From: Alphaproteobacteria bacterium
GTDB taxonomy: Bacteria; Pseudomonadota; Alphaproteobacteria; Rhizobiales; Hyphomicrobiaceae
Direction of reading: 5' to 3'
DNA: 64,000 nucleotides
Assembly: GCA_022600345.1 (NCBI GenBank)
Contig: JAHZKP010000099.1
Span: 50,797 to 114,796, forward strand
Shown: one piece after another, positions 1 to 8,247 of the stretch
Layout: the number at the start of each line of letters is the position of its first letter
How positions within the stretch are numbered: the stretch's first letter is position 1
The notes under the pieces: model-generated
Told to the model about the DNA's origin: nothing
The model's database searches: none
What the model saw: only the letters and a program-made list of their open reading frames with translations
Position numbers and translations under genes: made by a program

Positions 1-2
1 AT

Positions 3-788
3 ACATCCGAAACGCTCAAACAACGCTTCCAAGATCTCACCCCAGAGAAAGCCGAGATGCTTCAGAAGTTGCCGACGTTGTTTACCTTTGAACAGGCGAG
101 TCGTGAAGATTGCCCTCCTGTCCAACTTGGTCGCATTACCCTTCTCGATCATACGGCTCACCGACTTGCGATCCAGTTTGAGTTTTATCCAGGAATGCGC
201 GTCGATTACCGTCAGTTTCATGAGCTTCAAAAGAAACTGGGCATCACCAAGAATTGGGAGTTAAACACCACTCACTGGGCGCTCAAAGACATCGACATTC
301 TTTCGACTGGCCTGTTTGAAGCAAAAGAACCCACCCCACCTTTGTCTGACCGCGTCTTTGTCGTACATGGACACGATGGCAACCTAACAAAAGACGTGGC
401 GACATTCCTCGAAGAGGTTGGTCTCACACCGATTGTTCTGCACGAACAAGCAAACCAGGGCCAAACCATTATCGAAAAGTTCGAGCGTTGCGCCGACGTG
501 GGTTTCGCCGTTGTCTTGATGACCGAAGACGACGCAATCGAGAATGGCATGATGCGCGCTCGACAGAACGTCATTTTGGAGCTTGGCTACTTCATCGCCA
601 AGTTGGGCCGCCACCGCGTCTGTGCGCTAAGAAAGGGCCGCGTCGAAACCCCGTCAGATATTTTCGGGGTTGCTTACACAAACGCCAGTACACCGTCATG
701 GCAAACAGAGCTCCGTCGGGAGTTGGAAGCGGCGGGGTACGAATTGCGTTCCATGCCTTCCGGTCAACGCGAGAAGACTCGGGCCTGA
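3..788 (+). CDS. TIR-like nucleotide-binding effector (partial, 5' end outside window)
   Basis: The C-terminal half is a TIR-like domain of the kind named CAP12/Pycsar effector TIR (PF10137). It shows FVVHGHDG around residue 100 counted from the Met at 57, then QTIIEKFE, VVLMTEDDA and a closing RARQNVILELGYFIAKLGR block followed by PSDIFGV. Family members degrade NAD+ or sense cyclic nucleotides in abortive phage defence; that role is inferred here. The reading frame stays open through positions 3-56 with plausible protein (SETLKQRFQDLTPEKAE), so the Met at 57 is probably internal and the true start lies upstream of the window. The N-terminal part matches nothing I know. The gene is convergent with the HNH-motif gene and sits at the left of the defence island. 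No cyclase gene of CBASS or Pycsar type is visible beside it, although the left side is cut off. Confidence 0.8.
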   Translation, partial: TSETLKQRFQDLTPEKAEMLQKLPTLFTFEQASREDCPPVQLGRITLLDHTAHRLAIQFEFYPGMRVDYRQFHELQKKLGITKNWELNTTHWALKDIDILSTGLFEAKEPTPPLSDRVFVVHGHDGNLTKDVATFLEEVGLTPIVLHEQANQGQTIIEKFERCADVGFAVVLMTEDDAIENGMMRARQNVILELGYFIAKLGRHRVCALRKGRVETPSDIFGVAYTNASTPSWQTELRRELEAAGYELRSMPSGQREKTRA

Positions 789-849
789 ATTGTTGAACTG
801 AAGAGTGTATCGCACGTAGCAAACCGACGGTTGAGTCAAGTAGTAGTTA

Positions 850-2043
850 TCAATCACTTCCACCAGGAAAGTCGCGTCGACCAAACACGCGGCTGTAAGG
901 GAGGCCCATGTACCAGCATGTCGTTCTCTGTGCCAAATCATGGATGAACTGCCTGGTCATCGGGTCTCCTTCTTTCAAATTGTTGTCCTTCATTGCACTC
1001 GCAATCATCCGGCTCAGTTCTGTATTGGATGCAGTACGTTGATACTCCTTGTAAAGGCGTACAAGACCGTCCTTCGCATCCTGCAATTCAATTTCTCGAC
1101 CAGCCCTATCGAGCATCTCGTATGTAACTGGATCAGCTTCGGTGACTTTTTGCCAATTTGTCGGATTAGCGGGATCAAAGATCAATCCGGAGACGGCATT
1201 CGGTGCCCCTTCTGATTCGCACAGAACAAATCGCCAAGCGCAGAAATTATACAGCCGAAAATAACCTGTGACGCGACCGTTCGCATCGCTCGCAACGCAG
1301 GCGAAATTGTAATTCGGCCCGAACGGTTCAGTGAACTCCGTTGGTACTGCGAAAACGCCCGGCGCTAACGCCCCGAGCTTCATGCTGAGGTCATCGCATC
1401 CATGCCGAACGATGTCCCTGGCCTTCGCGTAGCCCGGCTTGAGTAACTCTCCGTGACCAAGGTGCCGTAGCGCCCATAACGACAGACAGGTCTTCAGCAT
1501 CGACCGCATCGCCTGTGGGCCACCAAATGTGAGGGCGACGTGTTGTCGGCCAATTCGTTCTGTTCTGCGCTCGAACTGTCCATTCGCCAGCATCTGCCGC
1601 ACTTCAGCTTCTGACGCGCCCAGCACTCCAGCTATGTTGGGGATCAGGCGTTCTATATCGCCTTCAGGGTCTTCGCTGCCGACACGGATTTCGATTTCTT
1701 GCCTGCCATCAGGCAGGTTGGTGATGGAGAAGGGTTTCCCTCCGTCAAGGCTTGGGATACCCCCCGGATCAAGTTTGACAGGCTGCTCGCCCACGTGATG
1801 GCCACGATAAGCTGGGGGCGGCCTTCCTTTACCGTCTGGGAAATTCATCAACATGCGGATGAATCTCATGTTTTCCGCAAGTTCGGCGTCAGGGCCGTTG
1901 CCCATCTTCGCGTTGCAATCATCGCAGTAGATCCGACGAGACTTCATACGACCACCCCCCGATTGCAGCCATACGTGCTCAGGTTTCGTGGTTGGAGTAA
2001 GGGGTGCATCACACAGGATGCAGTTGTGATCGGTCATTGCCAC
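850..2043 (-). CDS. HNH-endonuclease-like zinc-motif protein
   Basis: The N-terminus carries CxxC (C8, C11), E22-H23 and CxxCN (C40-C43-N44). This matches the metal-binding pattern of HNH_5-type endonucleases, and the spacing supports a treble-clef zinc fold. The remaining 350 residues are not recognised. They have a charged, mixed alpha/beta look with no membrane segment or signal peptide. At 397 residues the protein is much longer than a bare HNH domain, so the C-terminal part probably recognises a substrate or is an effector. It lies convergent to the TIR-like gene inside the mobile island, so a defence or DNA-processing role is inferred rather than shown. A start at Met3 is equally possible. 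Confidence 0.65.
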   Translation of the reverse strand: MAMTDHNCILCDAPLTPTTKPEHVWLQSGGGRMKSRRIYCDDCNAKMGNGPDAELAENMRFIRMLMNFPDGKGRPPPAYRGHHVGEQPVKLDPGGIPSLDGGKPFSITNLPDGRQEIEIRVGSEDPEGDIERLIPNIAGVLGASEAEVRQMLANGQFERRTERIGRQHVALTFGGPQAMRSMLKTCLSLWALRHLGHGELLKPGYAKARDIVRHGCDDLSMKLGALAPGVFAVPTEFTEPFGPNYNFACVASDANGRVTGYFRLYNFCAWRFVLCESEGAPNAVSGLIFDPANPTNWQKVTEADPVTYEMLDRAGREIELQDAKDGLVRLYKEYQRTASNTELSRMIASAMKDNNLKEGDPMTRQFIHDLAQRTTCWYMGLPYSRVFGRRDFPGGSD

Positions 2044-2285
2044 ACATCTCGCGAATCAATTCGTCCGAGCTTACGCTGTTCTCGAGTGTCTCGCATGTAT
2101 TAAAGCATCCGAGTTCTGTTACCCTGTACCTAAAAAACTCTTCTCGCGACACCATCACTTACGGCCGCTACGACTGCCAATCAACACGCTTAGAATGCGT
2201 CGAGCCTGACGTCACCCGCCCAAGAACGAGCTAAGCATTTATGTATACGATTTCCGCCTCACGTCGTCTGTATCCCGGGGGTGCA

Positions 2286-2300
2286 GGGGGCAGAGCCCCC
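2286..2300. repeat. GC hairpin upstream of the mobilisation genes
   Basis: A perfect six-base-pair stem, GGGGGC/GCCCCC with an AGA loop, sits in the gene-free stretch 2044-2527 between the HNH-motif gene and mobC. Hairpins of this look are common upstream of mobilisation genes on proteobacterial plasmids and islands. It could equally be a transcription stop. No gene is seen in 2044-2527. Confidence 0.45.
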
Positions 2301-2420
2301 GCCGCCGGTGATTGCGAAACCCGCTCAATCAGCTGTGTCGACAACGTCGATGGTTGCCCAAACCACGGGCAGCCACATTGAAGAAATGAGGAAGATAAGA
2401 AGAAGATAGAAGGGACGGGG

Positions 2421-2461
2421 CGAGGTATGCCTTTGACCCAAAAATAGATCAAAGGCCCTCG
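2421..2461. other. Candidate oriT hairpin
   Basis: An inverted repeat of GCCTTTGA (2429-2436) and TCAAAGGC (2449-2456) has a 12-base loop. It is extended by an outer CGAGG/CCTCG pair with a three-base bulge. It lies about 70 bases before mobC, where oriT of small mobilisable elements normally sits. The outer sequence GGGACGGGGCGAGG (2412-2425) is partly mirrored again at 2486-2507. The nick site cannot be read from the sequence. Confidence 0.4.
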
Positions 2462-2527
2462 CCGACAGGCGTGGCTTGGCAGCCACCTCGCCGCCCCTCC
2501 CCGTCCCAAAAGAAGAAAGAAGACCCC

Positions 2528-2881
2528 ATGCCACGAAGGGGCTATCGGAAAGGCATTTCGGATCAAAGGGAACCGGTGTCCCGGTCGGTACGCACGCATA
2601 TTACCGAGGATGAATTCGCAGCGTTGAAAGTCGAAGCAACTGACCGCGCAATGACGATGTCCAAGTTGCTTCGCCGCCTCATTACGGCTCACCTAAGACA
2701 ACAGGCCACCGAACTCCCACACCGTCGCGGACCATCAACTACTGCCATTCGCGAATTGGCAAGAACGGGTAACCTCCTCAACCAGCTTGCCCGCCAGGCC
2801 AACACCGGGCTTGTGCAGGTCAGTGAGACAGAGATCCGACGGGCCTTGGATCAAGTTCTCACGGCTATCGAGCGGTTTTAG
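2528..2881 (+). CDS. mobC: Relaxosome accessory protein MobC-like
   Basis: This 117-residue basic protein begins PRRGYRKGISDQREPVS and then has a ribbon-helix-helix-like stretch (VRTHITEDEFAALKVEA) and the MSKLLRRLI helix typical of MobC. The C-terminal part (ELARTGNLLNQLARQANTG) is the conserved block of bacterial mobilisation protein MobC. Such proteins bind oriT and help the relaxase open the strands. The ATG at 2528 was chosen over an in-frame ATG at 2471 because it starts at the family's usual N-terminus and has a purine-rich AAGAAAGAAG leader. Four bases separate its stop from the mobA ATG, so the two are cotranscribed. Confidence 0.8.
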   Translation: MPRRGYRKGISDQREPVSRSVRTHITEDEFAALKVEATDRAMTMSKLLRRLITAHLRQQATELPHRRGPSTTAIRELARTGNLLNQLARQANTGLVQVSETEIRRALDQVLTAIERF

Positions 2882-2885
2882 TCAT

Positions 2886-3986
2886 ATGCTGGCGAAGGTG
2901 GCCCCGCCATCCAACGACTTTCACGCCCTCGCCCGCTATTTCGTCCACGGCAAACCAGGAACAACTCCGAGCCCCAAACGTGTCGCTTGGGTGCTCGCCC
3001 AAAACCTCCCCACCGATGATCCCGAACTTGCCGCGACCATCATGACTGCAACAGCGGAACTCTCACCTCGCACCCGCAAAGCCGCTTATCATCTGATGAT
3101 TTCTTGGCACCAAAACCAAAAGCCGTCATCCGAGGCCATGCAAACAATCGCTCTGGAGACATTGAAACGCGCTGGTCTCGCGGATCACCAAGCCCTAATC
3201 ATGGGTCATGGCGACACCCCTCACCGCCACTTGCACATGTTGATAAACCGCGTCTCACCACTCACCGCGAAGACGTGGAAGACCTCGAACGATTACGCGC
3301 GCTTGGATCGCATCATGCGCGAATTGAGCGACGAACACGGTTTCGCCTACGTGCCGGCACACACGTACAATCCAGACGTTACTGACGAGGCACTCAAGAA
3401 ACCAAACACGCCAGCCACCCATGCCGCCAAACGAGGAGCCCCAACCGAGCGGCCGCAATGGAGCAAAAAAGCTTCACGCGAGTACGGCGAGAAAATCACC
3501 GAGACACTCGACCAGGGTGCGAGTTTGTATGACGTCTTGGCCATGTTCGAAGAAGACGGATTTCAACTTGAGCAAAAGGGACAAGGCTATGTCGTCGGCG
3601 ACACCACCAGCTACACCAAGCTTTCGAGCCTGGGCCTAACTTTCAGCGCCAACGGACTAGCGCGAAAGCGGCAATCCGCAAAACCGGCGTTCCGGAAATC
3701 CGTAAAGCCGCATCGGCGTGAACCGGTTTTCACCGTCGATACGGTCGACATCACACGGGCGATGATTGCCATGGGATTCCTGGAGAGTTCTGCACTTCGC
3801 GAGGCTGTCGTCGAGCAGCAAAGATTGCGTGACGAACAAGGTTCGCGAACGCAATTCCTCAAACGGCTCTTGGGCACAAGCAACCAAGGCTCACGCGCCT
3901 CCACGGCCTTGAGCGCGCGCGGCACTGTGGCATTTCTTCAACGTTGCCGGAGCAAACGTGAAGACCACAACCACCTGAACCGATAA
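2886..3986 (+). CDS. mobA: MobA/VirD2-family relaxase (MOBP-like)
   Basis: The relaxase nicks DNA at oriT and pilots the strand during conjugative mobilisation. The diagnostic metal-binding motif HGDTPHRHLH lies at residues 108-117 and is followed by MLINRV. An N-terminal ALARYFVHGK block offers Tyr18 as the likely nicking residue. The C-terminal 150 residues are basic and unrecognised. At 366 residues it is short, with no primase or helicase domain. The start at ATG 2886, just behind the mobC stop, is preferred to an in-frame ATG at 2787 inside mobC. No type IV secretion or coupling-protein genes are present, so the element would be mobilisable rather than self-transmissible. Confidence 0.85.
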   Translation: MLAKVAPPSNDFHALARYFVHGKPGTTPSPKRVAWVLAQNLPTDDPELAATIMTATAELSPRTRKAAYHLMISWHQNQKPSSEAMQTIALETLKRAGLADHQALIMGHGDTPHRHLHMLINRVSPLTAKTWKTSNDYARLDRIMRELSDEHGFAYVPAHTYNPDVTDEALKKPNTPATHAAKRGAPTERPQWSKKASREYGEKITETLDQGASLYDVLAMFEEDGFQLEQKGQGYVVGDTTSYTKLSSLGLTFSANGLARKRQSAKPAFRKSVKPHRREPVFTVDTVDITRAMIAMGFLESSALREAVVEQQRLRDEQGSRTQFLKRLLGTSNQGSRASTALSARGTVAFLQRCRSKREDHNHLNR

Positions 3987-4172
3987 TCCAGCACCTCACG
4001 ACAACCCAAACTGTCGACAAGCTGCCCAGCCAGCATGCAATCGGATTGCCTCCCCCTCCCCTTCGCCGCAGAATGACCCCAGCAGGGGAACCACCATGAT
4101 ATTTGACGCCACCACACACCCAATTGACCATCGCATCATGTCTTACCGACCAAAATTCGCGGGATACCAGGC

Positions 4173-6919
4173 ATGAACGCTGTAGAAATCGAGGAAGCGA
4201 TATCGGCGCTGGCCGAGCAGCCGTTCGACGCTGACGAGTTTCCGTTCCAGTTCCTGGAAGCGTTCGGCAACAAGGCGACAACGATCAAGCGGCTGCGTAA
4301 GGGCGAGTCGAACAAGTCCGACCTGGGCGGCGTCCTTCAGACCAACAACATCCATATCAAGGTCTGCCCGGAGGGTGAGGTTACGTCCACACTGGCAGCG
4401 CTAAAGGATAGCCCAGCAACGACACGCGCCAAGGCCAAATTCGTGCTTGCCACCGATGGCATCACTTTTGAAGCTGAAGACCTGAACTCAGGTGAAACGG
4501 TTGCCTGCGACTACAAGGAGTTTCCCGACAAGTTCGGTTTCTTCCTGGCGCTTGCCGGCATCAGCACCGTCAAGCAGGTCAAGGAAAGCTCTTTCGACAT
4601 CAAGGCCACTGGCCGGTTGAACAAGCTCTATATCGAGCTTTTGAAAGACAACCCAGATTGGGGCACTGCCGCACGACGGCCCGACATGAACCATTTCATG
4701 GCGCGGCTGATCTTTTTGTTCTTTGCCGAAGACACCGACATTCTCAACGGCGACGATTTGTTCACTGCAACGGTCGAACAGATGAGCGCGCGCGACAGTT
4801 CCAACACGCACGAGGTGATCAGCGAACTGTTCCGCGCCATGAACACAAAAATGGAGGATCGCGGCGCAGCCAAGATCAAGAGCTGGGCGGATGTGTTCCC
4901 ATACGTGAACGGGGGGCTGTTTTCCGGCTCGGTGGACGTGCCGCACTTTTCAAAGATTGCCCGCTCCTACCTCCTGCACATTGGCAAGCTCGACTGGACA
5001 AAGATCAACCCAGACATCTTCGGTTCAATGATCCAGGCCGTCGCCGACGATGAAGAACGCGGCGCGCTCGGCATGCATTACACCAGCGTGCCGAACATCT
5101 TGAAAGTGCTCAACCCACTCTTTCTCGACGACCTGCGCGAGAAGTTGGAAGAAGCTGGGAATAGCCCCCAAAAACTGCTGAACCTGCGCAAACGCATGGC
5201 AAAGATCCGTGTTTTTGACCCAGCGTGCGGATCGGGCAATTCCTTTTGATCGCTTACAAGGAAATGCGAGAAATCGAGGCTGAGATAAATACGCGACGCA
5301 AGGAAAGTGACCGAAAGACGGAGATTCCACTCACCAACTTCCGAGGCATCGAACTGCGCGATTTCCCGGCTGAGATAGCGCGGCTGGCGCTGATCATCGC
5401 CGAATATCAATGCGACGTCACTTATCGCGGACAGAAGGAAGCGCTCGCCGAGCTGTTACCTCTGGATGCGATGAACTGGATCACTTGTGAGAATGCTCTA
5501 CGATTGGACTGGCTAACCATCTGCCCGCCGACTGGAAAGACAGTAAAGCATCACGCCGATGATTTATTGGGCACAGCGCTCGACCAGACCGAAATCGACT
5601 TCGAGAATGAAGGTGGCGAGACGTATATCTGCGGAAACCCGCCGTATCTTGGCTCGACCTGGCAATCTGCGGAACAAAAGTCCGACCTAAAAGCAATCTT
5701 CGCGCACCGGACCACGAGCTGGAAATCGCTCGACTATGTGGCTGGTTGGTTCATGAAGGCCACAGACTTTGGAATGCACACAAAGAGTAGTGCCGCCTTC
5801 GTGTCAACCAACTCGATATGTCAGGGGCAGCAGGTGGCGATCCTCTGGCCGCTGATATTCAAGACAGGAAACGAAATTGCGTTTGCCCATACCAGCTTCA
5901 AATGGGCCAATTTGGCGAGCCATAACGCCGGCGTGACTGTGGCGATCATTGGGATTTCCAACCATGCGGGGCAAACTCGCCAGCTCTTCTCCTTAAATGA
6001 CGAGGGGGCCACGATTGTAAAAGAAACAGAAAATATAAACGCCTACTTAACATCAGCGCCAAACGTCGTCGTCTCAAAGGTAGGCAAACCGCTCAACGGC
6101 ACAGCAACTATGAACTTCGGAAATAAGCCGGTGGATGGCGGCAACCTCCTCTTGAGTAGGGACGAGGTTAAGGCGCTTGGACTAACACCAGAACAAAAGA
6201 CTCGTTTTATTCGCAGGGTTTACGGATCGGCTGAATTCATACAAGGCAAAGAACGCCATTGCCTCTGGGTCGAAGACAAGCATCTCCACGAGGCCATGAA
6301 AATTGAAGGCATCCAGCAGCGGGTTGAGAAGGTCCATGCCATGCGCCTTGCAAGCCGGGATAAGAGCGCTAATGACATGGCAAAGCGCTCGCACCAAATG
6401 CGCGAAATGAATATTGGCAATCGGCAAACTGTCGCCATGCCATGCGTTTCATCTGAGAATCGCGCTTACTTGCCAGCGGGATTGATTGACAACAGATCGA
6501 CCGTAACGAACCTTTGCTTTGCTTTATACGACGCGCCGGTTTGGAACATAGCTCTACTCGCATCCCGTTTGCATTTGGTTTGGATCGCCACGGCATGCGG
6601 AAAGCTGAAAACCGATTTTCGTTACTCCAACACTCTCGGTTGGAACACCTTCCCTGTTCCCAAACTCACTGAAAAGAACAAGGCCGATTTGACCCGCTGC
6701 GCCGAAGACATCCTTTTGGCGCGCGAAGCCCATTTCCCTAAGACCATCGCCGACCTGTATGACCCCGAAAACATGCCCGACGATCTTCGCGCTGCCCACG
6801 ACCGCAACGACGAGGTGCTTGAGCGGATCTACATCGGGTGCCGTTTCAAGAACGACACCGCGCGGCTGGAAAAGCTTTTCGAGATGTACACCAAAATGAC
6901 TAAAGAAGAGAATTCATAA
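4173..6919 (+). pseudogene. MmeI-type adenine-specific DNA methyltransferase, frameshifted
   Basis: Two overlapping frames (4173-5249 and 5225-6919) together encode one protein of about 915 residues that looks like the MmeI/type IIL-like class I SAM-dependent DNA methyltransferases. The first frame has the N-terminal and spacer regions (FMARLIFLFFAEDTDIL, MHYTSVPNILKVLNP) and ends in motif I as DPACGSGNSF then stop. The second frame continues FLLIAYKEMREIE, then motif IV in CGNPPYLG, and a C-terminal target-recognition part. One extra T at about 5240 would restore DPACGSGNFLLIAYKEM. I see no D-x9-ExK nuclease motif at the N-terminus, so the protein looks like a methylase without its own nuclease. 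The stop overlaps the next gene's ATG. As read it should be inactive unless the missing base is a sequencing error or is bypassed. Confidence 0.85.
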
Positions 6920-8247
6920 TGACCGATAGCCACACTGACAGCCGAACCCCGTCGATCCCCGAGTTCGAAAGCCTGTTTATCAATAACTACGCGCTCGATC
7001 GCGTGGACGCTTATCTGAAACGGTTTAATCCCATCAAAACGATGGGGATGCAACGGATGGAAATCCGACATTCTGCCATCTTGGGGTGGCTTCTCGATCC
7101 CCAGGAATCACATGGGCTCGGAGATCAGTTCTTAAAGTCATTCCTTGCCGCTGCCATGCGTGATGAAAGCGGCGAAGACTTGAGCATGATAGCGCTCGAA
7201 ATTTCTCAAAGCGACTTAATGGACGCCGAGGTTCGACGCGAATGGCGCAACATCGACTTGCTGGTCTTGAGCCGCGCAAATGGCTGGGTTTTCGTAATTG
7301 AAAACAAATTCCAGAGCAGACAACACAGCAATCAACTTGCCCGATACCTGGATATTATTCAGGGGATATTTAAGGCGAAACAGGGAGATAAGCACGTTGA
7401 CCTAAAACCCCACGGAATATTCTTGAGTTTACTGGATGAGGAACCGGAGGACCCACGTTATGCCCGAATACGATATCAGGAAATGCGAGAAATTCTACGG
7501 AGCGTCGTAAGCAACCAGGTGCGGCCACTTGCAACCGAGGTGAAGACATTCATTGAACATTATTTGGAAGTGATTGAGGAAGAATCTGGAATGGATGATG
7601 AAAAAAATAAAGCGATAAAACTGGCACGCCAACTATATCGCGACCACAAAAAAGTTTTGGACTTTGTGGTGGAACACGGCACTGGGAACGATTTTACTTT
7701 CGCCTGTGACGCAATATTTGGCGAACAATTGAAAGTCTATAGTCCCGTGCACATTGCGGGCGAAACATTCATCTACAATAGTGCGTCTTCATCATACGTA
7801 AGTTTTTTACCAAAAAGCTGGTTCGATGCGTTTGGCGGCGATAAATACTGGTGGCACGGCTGCGACAATTGGTGGGCCGGATTTCCTGTAATTTGCTGGC
7901 TTCAATTGATTCCCCAGAACGACAAAAACCTTGCTCAACTTCGCCTTTATGCAGAGGTTGGTCCTTTGGTGGAGTACGAATTGAGAAAAGCACTAATCGA
8001 AGCGATCCAAGAAACAGCAGCGTCTAAAGATCTGCAAAAAGTATCATTCCAAAAAACCGCCACCAACGAAGGGAAAAAGTTCTCGAAATTCCTTACCGAT
8101 AACAGTATATCAATAGACGACATGAATAACTCAGAGGAAATTGCTGCAAAAATGGAAATTTTATTGAATAGATTCCAGCCGACTTTTGATGCTCTTGCCC
8201 AACCCCTTAGTCAGTTCATCGAATACGGCAAGAAAGAAGCACTATGA
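6919..8247 (+). CDS. PD-(D/E)XK superfamily nuclease
   Basis: This 442-residue protein fits the PD-(D/E)XK family PF14281. It has a leading EIRHSAILGWLLDP block with HGLGDQFLKSFL behind it, then the catalytic core NIDLLV (D113) and FVIENKF (E128, K130), followed by HSNQLARYLDII. The D...ExK triad is intact, so DNA cleavage is expected. The C-terminal 230 residues are not recognised. Its ATG overlaps the methyltransferase stop (TAATG) and its stop overlaps the helicase start by four bases, so it is translationally coupled on both sides. A nuclease in this position inside a methylase-helicase operon is most simply a restriction or effector subunit. Base composition is more A+T-rich here (about 7560-8200) than in the neighbours, which suggests separate acquisition. 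Confidence 0.82.
   Translation: MTDSHTDSRTPSIPEFESLFINNYALDRVDAYLKRFNPIKTMGMQRMEIRHSAILGWLLDPQESHGLGDQFLKSFLAAAMRDESGEDLSMIALEISQSDLMDAEVRREWRNIDLLVLSRANGWVFVIENKFQSRQHSNQLARYLDIIQGIFKAKQGDKHVDLKPHGIFLSLLDEEPEDPRYARIRYQEMREILRSVVSNQVRPLATEVKTFIEHYLEVIEEESGMDDEKNKAIKLARQLYRDHKKVLDFVVEHGTGNDFTFACDAIFGEQLKVYSPVHIAGETFIYNSASSSYVSFLPKSWFDAFGGDKYWWHGCDNWWAGFPVICWLQLIPQNDKNLAQLRLYAEVGPLVEYELRKALIEAIQETAASKDLQKVSFQKTATNEGKKFSKFLTDNSISIDDMNNSEEIAAKMEILLNRFQPTFDALAQPLSQFIEYGKKEAL

Noticed and set aside
5225..5260. Programmed -1 frameshift in the methyltransferase
   Set aside because: No X-XXY-YYZ slippery heptamer in the zero frame and the join is inside a catalytic motif; mutation or read error is simpler.
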